This document shows positions 12,664-20,442 of a stretch of DNA of 20,442 nucleotides, piece by piece; the first letter of the stretch is position 1; each line of letters opens with the position of its first letter. This stretch comes from Rhodospirillaceae bacterium (GTDB taxonomy: Bacteria; Pseudomonadota; Alphaproteobacteria; CADEGL01), in NCBI GenBank assembly GCA_018699755.1, contig JABIRQ010000169.1, forward strand, positions 1-20,442. Reading direction: 5' to 3'. The notes beneath the pieces were generated by a model, which saw only the letters and a program-made list of their open reading frames with translations, did not search any database and had not been told where the DNA came from. The position numbers and the translations under genes are program-made.

Positions 12664-13584
12664 CTAGGCGCGGCCCATGGCGTGAAGCGCGAGAGCCTGC
12701 TCGATGAAGCGGTGGGTCGGAGTTTCGACCCCGGCCTCGCGCCCAAGGCGCACGACGCCGCCGCTGAGCCAGGGCAGTTCCAGCCGGCTGCCTCGTTCGA
12801 GATCGTTGAGCATGGAGGATTTGACCCCCGGCGGCAGGCCGTCGGCCATGGCCATGCGCTCGGCCACCACGCCGTCCGACAGCGGCGCGCCCAAGGCCCG
12901 GCCGACCGCCGCGGCCTCCGTGATCGCAGCCTCGAACAGGGCGCGGGTGGCGGGCTCGGCCAGGATCGGCCCAATCGACGAGCGGGTCGCGCAGGTGACG
13001 CCGGAGAGGGCGGTCAGATAGACGAATTTCTCCCACAGGTCTTTTTGGATCGACTCGCTCAACCGGGTCTCGAAGCCGGCGGCCTCGCAGGCGGCGAGGA
13101 AGGCTTCGGCGCGTGGGGTCACGGCGCCGTCCATCTCGCCGAAGACGAGCTGGTGGGCCGGGCCGGAATGGAGGATGCGCCCCGGCTCAACGATCTGGGC
13201 GAAGATGAAGCTGACCCCGCCCATGACATGCTCGGGCCCCAGGACGCGGCCCAGGACCTGTTCCGCCTCGACCCCGTTCTGGGCCGAGATGACGGCCGTG
13301 TCCGGCCCGATCAGGGGGCGGATCGCCTCGCCCGCGCTCTCGGTATCCCAGAGCTTGGTGCAGAACAGGACGATATCGACCGGGCCGATGTCGGCCGGAT
13401 CGTCACTCGCGTTCGCCGGGTGGACAAGAAGGTCGCCGTGCTGGCTCTCGACCACGAGGCCGCGCTCGCGGATCGCGGCCAGGTGAGGACCGCGAGCGAT
13501 GAAATGCACCTCCTCACCCGCCGCCGCCAGGCGCGCGCCGTAATACCCGCCGACCCCACCGGCGCCCATGATGGCTATGCGCAT
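12664..13584 (-). CDS. panE: 2-dehydropantoate 2-reductase (ketopantoate reductase)
   Basis: A 306-aa NADPH-dependent enzyme that reduces 2-dehydropantoate to pantoate in pantothenate and coenzyme A synthesis. The N-terminal Rossmann fold begins MRIAIMGAGGVGGYYGARLA with G-x-G-x-x-G at residues 7-12. N103 in SAQNGVEAE and the catalytic lysine K186 in LWEKFVYLTALSGVTCATR are in place. The C-terminal helical domain has SSMLNDLERGSRLELPWLSG. The ATG at 13584 lies 20 bp after the aminotransferase stop, so both are likely co-transcribed. Members of the ApbA/PanE family also include other 2-keto acid reductases, so the exact substrate carries some doubt. Confidence 0.88.
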   Translation of the reverse strand: MRIAIMGAGGVGGYYGARLAAAGEEVHFIARGPHLAAIRERGLVVESQHGDLLVHPANASDDPADIGPVDIVLFCTKLWDTESAGEAIRPLIGPDTAVISAQNGVEAEQVLGRVLGPEHVMGGVSFIFAQIVEPGRILHSGPAHQLVFGEMDGAVTPRAEAFLAACEAAGFETRLSESIQKDLWEKFVYLTALSGVTCATRSSIGPILAEPATRALFEAAITEAAAVGRALGAPLSDGVVAERMAMADGLPPGVKSSMLNDLERGSRLELPWLSGGVVRLGREAGVETPTHRFIEQALALHAMGRA

Positions 13585-13604
13585 GGCGACCGCCCCCGCC
13601 GCCC

Positions 13605-14807
13605 CTATTTCAGCGCGGCGCAGGCCCGCTGGATGCGCTTGCAGGCGTCTTCCAGCAATTCGTAGGAGGTCGCGTAGGAGACCCGGAAATGGGGCGACAG
13701 GCCGAAGGCCTCGCCATGGACGGCCGCCACGCCCTCGGTCTCCAGCAGGTAGACGACGAAGTCGTAATCCTTCTCGATCAACTTGCCTTCCGGCGTGGTC
13801 TTGCCGATCACCCCGGCGCAGGAGGGATAGACGTAGAAGGCACCCTCGGGCCGGTGACAATGCAGGCCATCCGCCTTGTTGAGCATGTCGACAACCAAGT
13901 CGCGGCGCTTCATGTACTCGACATTGTGCTCGGCAATGAAGTCCTGCGGGCCGTTCAGCGCCTCGACCGAAGCCCATTGGCTGATTGAGGCGGCGCCCGA
14001 GGTGTTCTGGCCCTGGACCTTGCTCATCGCCTTGATCAGCGACTCCGGTCCGGCGGCATAGCCGATGCGCCAGCCGGTCATGCAATAGGCCTTGGACATG
14101 CCGTTCATGGTCAGGGTGCGGTCGTAGAGTTCGGGGGTCGCCTGGGCGATGGTCGCGAACTCGAAGCCGTCATAGACCAAATGCTCGTACATGTCGTCGG
14201 TCAGGATATGGACCTGGGGATGGCGCTTCAGGACCTCGCCCAGCGCCTTCAAGTCGTCCATGGAATAGCTCGCGCCGGTCGGGTTGGACGGCGAGTTCAG
14301 GATGAGCCATTTGGTCTTCTCGGTGATCGCCGAGTCCAGGTCCTCCGGCCGCATCTTGAAGCCGTTGTTCTGGGGGCAGTTCACGATCACCGGCTCGCCG
14401 CCGCAGAGCAGCACCATGTCGGGATAGGACACCCAGTAGGGCGCGGGAATGATGACCTCGTCGTCCGGATCGAGAGTGGCCATGAGGGCGTTGTAGATGA
14501 CGTGCTTGCCACCCGGCGAAACGAATACCTGGCTGGGTTTGTAGTCCAGCCCATTGTCGCGCTTGAATTTGGCGCAGATCGCCGCCTTAAGCTCGGGGAT
14601 GCCATTGATCGGGGTATATTTCGTCTCGCCCCGGCGGATCGCATCGATCGCCGCCTCCTTAACGTTGTCGGGCGTGTCGAAATCGGGCTCGCCCGAGCTC
14701 AGGCTGATGACGTCGCGGCCTTGGGCGAGCATGTCGCGAGCCAATTGGGTGAAGACGGTGGTCGCGGATTCCTTAACGCGACCAAGTCTCTGCGCGATTA
14801 GTGTCAT
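13605..14807 (-). CDS. aatA: Aspartate-type aminotransferase, PLP-dependent class I (I-beta)
   Basis: A 400-aa pyridoxal-phosphate enzyme that transfers amino groups between aspartate (and possibly prephenate or other acids) and 2-oxoglutarate. Signatures: SLSSGEPDFDTPDNVKEAA at 36-54, TKYTPINGIPELKAAI, the NSPSNPTGA block with N175, and MSKAYCMTGWRIGY with PLP lysine K239. HFRVSYATS near the end supplies the carboxylate-binding arginine. The ATG at 14807 gives the family start MTLIAQRLGRVKESATT. A promoter-like AT-rich patch (TAGATTTTAAA on the minus strand) lies 13-25 bp upstream, and a GGGGG ribosome site follows it. The gene precedes panE with a 20-bp spacer. Related enzymes with other amino acid specificity cannot be excluded. 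Confidence 0.9.
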   Translation of the reverse strand: MTLIAQRLGRVKESATTVFTQLARDMLAQGRDVISLSSGEPDFDTPDNVKEAAIDAIRRGETKYTPINGIPELKAAICAKFKRDNGLDYKPSQVFVSPGGKHVIYNALMATLDPDDEVIIPAPYWVSYPDMVLLCGGEPVIVNCPQNNGFKMRPEDLDSAITEKTKWLILNSPSNPTGASYSMDDLKALGEVLKRHPQVHILTDDMYEHLVYDGFEFATIAQATPELYDRTLTMNGMSKAYCMTGWRIGYAAGPESLIKAMSKVQGQNTSGAASISQWASVEALNGPQDFIAEHNVEYMKRRDLVVDMLNKADGLHCHRPEGAFYVYPSCAGVIGKTTPEGKLIEKDYDFVVYLLETEGVAAVHGEAFGLSPHFRVSYATSYELLEDACKRIQRACAALK

Positions 14808-14914
14808 GGCGCTCGGGCCCCCTTTAAAATCTAGCCTGGGATGCGGTCGGCGGCACCCTACGCCCGGCCGTAACGGCCCGCAAGCGCCCGAAAGCGCCCC
14901 GGTCGTATATGGCC

Positions 14915-15274
14915 TCAAATCCAGCGCAGGCGGTGGAACAGCCAGTATTCGACGACGCCCAGCACGGCCAAAAGGCCGCAGACGAAGGCGAAGGCCCAGG
15001 GCCAGGACGCGCCCGGGATGCCGTCGACATTGATGCCCAGAAGGCCGGTCACCAGGCTCAAGGGCAACATGATCGTCGCCACGATGGACAGCACGTACAT
15101 GTTGCGGTTCATGCGCTCGGACAGATGGCTGATCGCCTCGTCGCGCAGGATGGCCGCGCGCTTGCGCATGCCGGCCCAATCGAGCGGGCGCCCGCCGCCC
15201 GCGCCATCCAGCAGGTAGGCGCAGATCAGGCCGTCGATCTGACCCGGCGCCTCGTACGGCGCCGTCTCAACCAT
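14915..15274 (-). CDS. Internally shortened ZntB/CorA-family membrane protein
   Basis: A 119-aa protein that looks like a ZntB divalent-cation transporter with its cytoplasmic core missing. Residues 14-33 (DGLICAYLLDGAGGGRPLDW) resemble the extreme N-terminus of ZntB (E. coli has VFAWMLDGRGG at this place). From residue 36 the sequence continues directly with the stalk and pore end (MRKRAAILRDEAISHLSERM, then NRNMYVLS). TM1 is about 58-79, followed by G80-I-N82 of the G-x-N selectivity loop and VDGIPG; TM2 is about 92-113, with a short basic tail ending LRWI. ZntB is usually ~330 aa, so roughly 200 residues are absent without a frameshift. The ATG at 15274 overlaps the end of crcB by 8 bp. 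It may be a decayed gene, or a genuine mini-protein forming a pore. Confidence 0.75.
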   Translation of the reverse strand: MVETAPYEAPGQIDGLICAYLLDGAGGGRPLDWAGMRKRAAILRDEAISHLSERMNRNMYVLSIVATIMLPLSLVTGLLGINVDGIPGASWPWAFAFVCGLLAVLGVVEYWLFHRLRWI

Positions 15275-15671
15275 TCACCGCGACTCCGGCCAGCCAGCCG
15301 AGCCAGACCGCGCCGAGGCAGAGGACGAGGGAGAGGGCGACGTTCAGCCCGGCACTGCCCCAATCGCCGGCCAGGGCCAGCTCCAGGGTCTGCAGGCCGA
15401 AGGCGGAAAAGGTGGTATAGCCGCCCAGGACGCCGACCATCAGAAATTGGCGAGCGGTCAGATCGAGCAGGGGGCGGCCGTCGGCCAGGGCGAGGACGGC
15501 GAGAAACGCGATCAGAAAGCAACCGCTGACATTCGCCGCCAGAGTGCCCCAGGGAAAGCCCGACCCGCCGTCCGGCGCGGACAGGCGCGCCACGATGTCG
15601 GAGACTCCGAATCGGGCCATACCGCCGAAGGCGCTGCCGAGACCGACCAGCAGATAGGAGGAAACACTCAC
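15267..15671 (-). CDS. crcB: Fluoride ion channel CrcB/Fluc
   Basis: A 134-aa inner-membrane protein with four hydrophobic helices that exports fluoride as a dual-topology dimer. Family marks are GGMARFG with R20, GFPWGTLAANVSGCFLIAF with N47, and the central GGYTTFSAFGLQ (83-94) that lines the pore and binds the structural sodium ion. The start is GTG at 15671; no stronger start exists nearby. The stop overlaps the ATG of the shortened ZntB-like gene, so both ion-transport genes are translationally coupled. No fluoride riboswitch could be recognised in the 119-bp divergent spacer toward uvrB. Confidence 0.9.
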   Translation of the reverse strand: MSVSSYLLVGLGSAFGGMARFGVSDIVARLSAPDGGSGFPWGTLAANVSGCFLIAFLAVLALADGRPLLDLTARQFLMVGVLGGYTTFSAFGLQTLELALAGDWGSAGLNVALSLVLCLGAVWLGWLAGVAVNG

Positions 15672-15755
15672 GAACCGGACCCCCGGAAAATGGAACGGGC
15701 AGAATCGGCCGAAAGCGCATCCCGGGTCAATCGTGCTCCGCTTCGCCCGGGGGCA

Positions 15756-15784
15756 CTGGCATTTCGCCGCCGGGACGGCATATT
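15756..15784 (+). promoter_or_regulatory. Possible uvrB promoter at the start codon
   Basis: CTGGCA (15756-15761) and CATATT (15779-15784) are separated by 17 bp and each matches the sigma-70 consensus at four of six bases. The -10 ends 6 nt before the ATG at 15791, so a leaderless or nearly leaderless transcript is possible. No GAAC/GTTC-type alphaproteobacterial LexA box was found between 15672 and 15790. Confidence 0.3.
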
Positions 15785-15790
15785 AGAGGC

Positions 15791-17945
<2,155 letters not shown>

Positions 17946-17953
<8 letters not shown>

Positions 17954-17989
17954 GCCGGCGCGTGAGCCGGCGCATGAGCCGGCGCATGA
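17946..17989 (+). repeat. 12-bp tandem repeat across the uvrB stop codon
   Basis: Units of GCGCGTGAGCCG occur about 3.7 times (17946-17957, 17958-17969, 17970-17981, partial 17982-17989). The last two units carry GCGCATGAG. Because the period is a multiple of three, each unit places TGA in the uvrB frame, giving repeated in-frame stops. Confidence 0.8.
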
Positions 17990-18101
17990 GATTGCCTTCG
18001 CCCCTTGCCCCGTCCCGGCGAATCGTGTTCCCTCCCGCCGCGCTTCCGCCCGCAAACCTGGGATGGACTAGGGGGACAAAACCGGTGAACAAAACCGACG
18101 A

Positions 18102-18118
18102 TGCGGCATCCGGCCGCA
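18102..18118 (+). promoter_or_regulatory. Small hairpin next to the antiporter ribosome binding site
   Basis: TGCGGC (18102-18107) and GCCGCA (18113-18118) form a 6-bp stem with a 5-nt loop. The AGGGA ribosome binding site begins at its 3' edge and precedes the GTG start at 18129. It might modulate translation; the evidence is only structural. Confidence 0.3.
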
Positions 18119-18128
18119 GGGATCGCCC

Positions 18129-19115
18129 GTGAGCCTGGCCTCCTGGCTGTACGTCGCCGGCGGGCTGGTGCTGCTGTTCTTCGGCGGCGAGGCGCTGGTG
18201 CGCGGCGCCGTCTCCATGGCCCGGCGGCTCGGCGTCTCGCCTCTCGTCATCTCCCTCTCGGTGGTCGCGCTGGGGACCAGCGCGCCCGAAATGGTGGTGG
18301 CGCTGGACGCCGCCCTCGATGGCCATACCGACGTCGCCATCGGCAACGTGGTCGGCAGCAACATCGCCAACACTCTGCTGATCCTGGGAGTCGCCGGGCT
18401 GATCGCGCCCATCGTCTGCGATGTCTCCACCATCCGCCGCGACGGACTCGCCGTGGCCCTGGCCAGCCTGGTTTTCGTCGCGCTCGCCTGGGTTGGGGAA
18501 CTGCGGGCTTGGTCCGGCGCGGTCCTGCTGCTCCTGCTGATCACCTACCTGGGGTTGTCCTATTGGCGCGACCGGCGCAACGCGGCCGCCCAGCGGGCCC
18601 ATGCGGAAGAGGTCGAGGAGATCGGCGGGCGGCCCATGACCCTGGCCGTGGCGGCGCTCGTCAGCCTGACCGGCCTCATCCTGCTCGCCTTTGGCGCCGA
18701 ATTTCTGGTGACGGGCGCAGTCGATATCGCTCGCCATTTCGGCGTGTCCGAGACCGTGATCGGCCTGACCCTGGTCGCCTTCGGCACCTCCCTGCCCGAA
18801 CTCGCGACCTGCGCCATCGCCGCCTTCCACCGCCATGCCGACGTCGCCCTGGGCAATATCCTGGGCAGCAACATGTTCAATATCCTGGGCATCATGGGCG
18901 TGGTCACGATTGTCACCCCCGTGCCGGTGCCACCCCAGATCATGGGTTTCGACGTCTGGTTCATGCTGGGGGCCAGCGTGCTGGTGCTGCCCCTGATGTT
19001 AACCGGCGGCCGCTTGAATCGACTCGAATCAACCGGATTGGTTGCGCTCTATCTCTCCTATATCGGTATCCAGTTTTATGGCGTTGAAAGACTTCTCGAC
19101 TTGATTCCGGCCTGA
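18129..19115 (+). CDS. Calcium/sodium antiporter (CaxA/YrbG family)
   Basis: A 328-aa inner-membrane protein of the Ca2+:cation antiporter superfamily with about ten hydrophobic helices in two inverted halves. Each half carries the ion-binding alpha repeat: VVALGTSAPEMVVALDAALD with GNVVGSNIAN (about 46-81), and LVAFGTSLPELATCAIAA with GNILGSNMFN (about 215-252). The conserved glutamates of G-T-S-x-P-E lie in both. A charged cytoplasmic loop (RDRRNAAAQRAHAEEVEEIG) links the halves. The start is GTG at 18129 with AGGGA about 6 nt upstream; no better ATG is in frame. It is separated from uvrB by 175 bp holding the tandem repeat and no gene. Likely function is calcium export with sodium import; the E. 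coli homologue is YrbG. Confidence 0.92.
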   Translation: MSLASWLYVAGGLVLLFFGGEALVRGAVSMARRLGVSPLVISLSVVALGTSAPEMVVALDAALDGHTDVAIGNVVGSNIANTLLILGVAGLIAPIVCDVSTIRRDGLAVALASLVFVALAWVGELRAWSGAVLLLLLITYLGLSYWRDRRNAAAQRAHAEEVEEIGGRPMTLAVAALVSLTGLILLAFGAEFLVTGAVDIARHFGVSETVIGLTLVAFGTSLPELATCAIAAFHRHADVALGNILGSNMFNILGIMGVVTIVTPVPVPPQIMGFDVWFMLGASVLVLPLMLTGGRLNRLESTGLVALYLSYIGIQFYGVERLLDLIPA

Positions 19116-19187
19116 TTTGGCCCCCGATTCGCAGATCGGGCGGCCCGGCCTTGCCGCTGGGGCCCGCCTCACCCATCCTCACCGCTC

Positions 19188-19970
19188 ATGACCGCCATGA
19201 CAGACACCATGCCCAGACGCGCCCTCGTCACCGGCGCCGGCCAGCGCATCGGCCAGACCATCGCCACCGCCCTGGGCCGCGCCGGCTGGGACGTGGCCGT
19301 GCATTACAACCGCTCCGCCGAGGGCGCGGATGCGACGGTCGAGGCGGTGCGCGCGGCGGGTCGGCGGGCGGAGCCGGTGCGGGCGGACCTGAGCCGCGAG
19401 GACGAGACCGCCGCCCTGGTCGAACGGGCCGAGGCGGCCCTGGGCGGGACGATCGGCTGCCTGGTCAACAACGCCGCGATCTTCGAGATGGACACCGTGG
19501 CCAGCGCGACGCGGCAGACCTGGGACGCCCATATGGAAATCGACCTGCGCGCGCCCTTCGTCCTGATTCAGGCCCTAACCCGGCGCCTGCCCGAGGATGC
19601 CCAAGCCTGCGTCGTCAACATGATCGATGCCCGGGTCTGGAACTTCACGGCCAATTTCGTGTCCTACACCGTGGCCAAGAGCGCCTTGTGGACCCTGACC
19701 CAGACCATGGCCATGGCCCTGGCGCCACGCGTCCGGGTCAATGCCGTCGGCCCAGGCCCGACCCTGCAAGACAAGCACCGCACGCGCGAGGAGTTCGAGG
19801 CGCTCAGCGCCTCCATGCCGCTGGGCCGCGGCACGACGCCGGAGGAGGTCGCGGAGGCCGTGCTCTATCTGATCGATGCGCCCGCCGTAACGGGCCAGAT
19901 GATCGCCCTCGACGGCGGCCAGCATCTGGGCTGGGTGCGGCCCGGCGGCGCGCGCAACCCCGCCGGCTAG
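19188..19970 (+). CDS. Pteridine reductase-type short-chain dehydrogenase (PTR1/FolM-like)
   Basis: A 260-aa NADPH-dependent SDR enzyme. The nucleotide-binding motif is T15-G-A-G-Q-R-I-G22. The HYNRS segment (39-43) matches the NADPH-phosphate pocket of PTR1 (HYHRS in Leishmania). N-N-A-A follows at 94-97. The catalytic triad is D147-Y160-K164 within NMIDARV and SYTVAK. An Asp replaces the usual SDR serine, and the spacing of 13 and 17 residues equals D181-Y194-K198 of Leishmania PTR1. The VNAVGPGPTLQ loop also fits this group. It probably reduces dihydro-pterins, dihydromonapterin or dihydrofolate. The following gene is a dihydroneopterin aldolase. Start is ATG 19188; ATG 19197 is an alternative, and no ribosome site favours either. 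Confidence 0.88.
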   Translation: MTAMTDTMPRRALVTGAGQRIGQTIATALGRAGWDVAVHYNRSAEGADATVEAVRAAGRRAEPVRADLSREDETAALVERAEAALGGTIGCLVNNAAIFEMDTVASATRQTWDAHMEIDLRAPFVLIQALTRRLPEDAQACVVNMIDARVWNFTANFVSYTVAKSALWTLTQTMAMALAPRVRVNAVGPGPTLQDKHRTREEFEALSASMPLGRGTTPEEVAEAVLYLIDAPAVTGQMIALDGGQHLGWVRPGGARNPAG

Positions 19971-19987
19971 GCGGCGAAAGGACGACC

Positions 19988-20413
19988 ATGGGGAAGCCCG
20001 GCGCCAGCACGCCCCGAATCGATCCGACGGCCGACGGTCGGCGCGGCATCCGCCACGTCTTCGTGCGCGACCTGGAGTTGTGCTGCCTGATCGGCGTGCA
20101 CAGCCATGAGCGGGACCGGCGCCAGCGGGTCCGCATCAATCTGGACCTGGCGGTCGAGGAAGGCTCGGAGCCGATCGGCGACGACCTCGCCCATGTCGTC
20201 TCCTACGAAGATATCCTGGATCGGGCGCGGGCGATCGCCGGGGCCGGCCACATAAACCTGGTCGAAACCCTGGCCGAACGGATCGCCGAAACCTGCCTGG
20301 AGGACACGCGGGTATGCAGCGCCCGGATTCGGGTCGAGAAGCTCGACGTGTTCGACGATACGGAGAGCGTGGGCGTGGAAATCGAACGATTCAACACACT
20401 TGACCGGGCTTGA
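19988..20413 (+). CDS. folB: Dihydroneopterin aldolase family protein
   Basis: A 141-aa protein of the FolB/FolX tunnelling fold. FolB cleaves 7,8-dihydroneopterin to 6-hydroxymethyl-dihydropterin and glycolaldehyde in folate synthesis; FolX is the related epimerase. Matching features are VFVRDLELCCLIGVHSHERD with E41, QRVRINLDL, Y73 in VSYEDILD, LVETLAERIAETCL, and the catalytic lysine K118 in RVEKLDVF. An N-terminal extension of ~20 polar residues precedes the fold. The ATG at 19988 has AAAGGA 6 nt upstream and lies 17 bp after the reductase stop, so both form one pterin operon. FolB versus FolX cannot be settled by eye; in E. coli, folM (reductase) sits beside folX. Confidence 0.85.
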   Translation: MGKPGASTPRIDPTADGRRGIRHVFVRDLELCCLIGVHSHERDRRQRVRINLDLAVEEGSEPIGDDLAHVVSYEDILDRARAIAGAGHINLVETLAERIAETCLEDTRVCSARIRVEKLDVFDDTESVGVEIERFNTLDRA

Positions 20414-20442
20414 CAAAGGCCCCGAAACGATCATCGGCGGGG

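Noticed and set aside
10359..12707. 782-codon plus-strand frame opposite the EF-G-like gene
   Set aside because: It is an antisense shadow of a clearly recognisable GTPase, rich in histidine, glycine and arginine as expected from reversed codon bias.
14808..14914. Extra gene or terminator between aatA and the ZntB-like gene
   Set aside because: No coding frame is present; only short GC stem-loops such as GGCCG-TAA-CGGCC without a T run, plus the probable aatA promoter patch.
15672..15790. Fluoride riboswitch before crcB or LexA box before uvrB
   Set aside because: No fluoride-riboswitch core and no GAAC/GTTC pair at LexA spacing could be found in the divergent spacer.

Overview
The window is high-GC chromosomal DNA from a proteobacterium, most likely an alphaproteobacterium of a Rhodospirillales-like lineage. 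That placement is an inference. It rests on the strong GC bias at third codon positions, the alphaproteobacterial look of AatA, UvrB and the divergent EF-G-like protein, and several GTG starts. I see no rRNA, tRNA or CRISPR array. Genes are densely packed.

Layout. (1) 1-3581, plus strand: the tail of an MFS transporter, hydroxypyruvate isomerase, a MOFRL-type glycerate 2-kinase and an orphan Rieske oxygenase alpha subunit, with overlapping or closely spaced ends that suggest one operon. (2) 3815-6454, plus strand: an exported AmpH-like serine hydrolase, then pyruvate kinase. Glycerate kinase plus pyruvate kinase recalls the ttuD/ttuE pair of tartrate operons (hydroxypyruvate, tartronate semialdehyde, glycerate, 2-phosphoglycerate, PEP, pyruvate). 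(3) 6455-9607: a convergent intergenic region that originally held about 180 bp with two near-identical CCCTCTCCC/GGGAGAGGG palindromes. The second palindrome has been split by a 2,965-bp IS1595-family element (6581-9545) with 24-bp imperfect terminal inverted repeats and a target duplication. Besides the transposase the element carries four cargo genes: a HEPN-like protein with an R-x4-H motif, an overlapping 99-aa partner, a convergent DUF3892-type protein, and a 68-aa protein upstream of the transposase. Its left half is visibly less GC-rich than the host genes.

(4) 9608-15671, minus strand: a 2-keto-4-pentenoate hydratase-like protein, an EF-G-like GTPase, ketopantoate reductase, an aspartate-type aminotransferase, a drastically shortened ZntB/CorA-type membrane protein, and the fluoride channel gene crcB that overlaps it. 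(5) 15791-20413, plus strand: uvrB, a Ca2+/Na+ antiporter, and a pterin pair made of a PTR1-type pteridine reductase and a dihydroneopterin aldolase.

The strongest candidate for something undescribed is the cargo of the IS1595 element, especially the HEPN-like gene and its translationally coupled small partner, which look like a possible toxin-antitoxin or defence module moved by a simple transposon. Next in interest are the ZntB relative that has lost its whole cytoplasmic domain, the EF-G paralogue without the catalytic histidine, and the AmpH relative with K-A-G in place of K-T-G.
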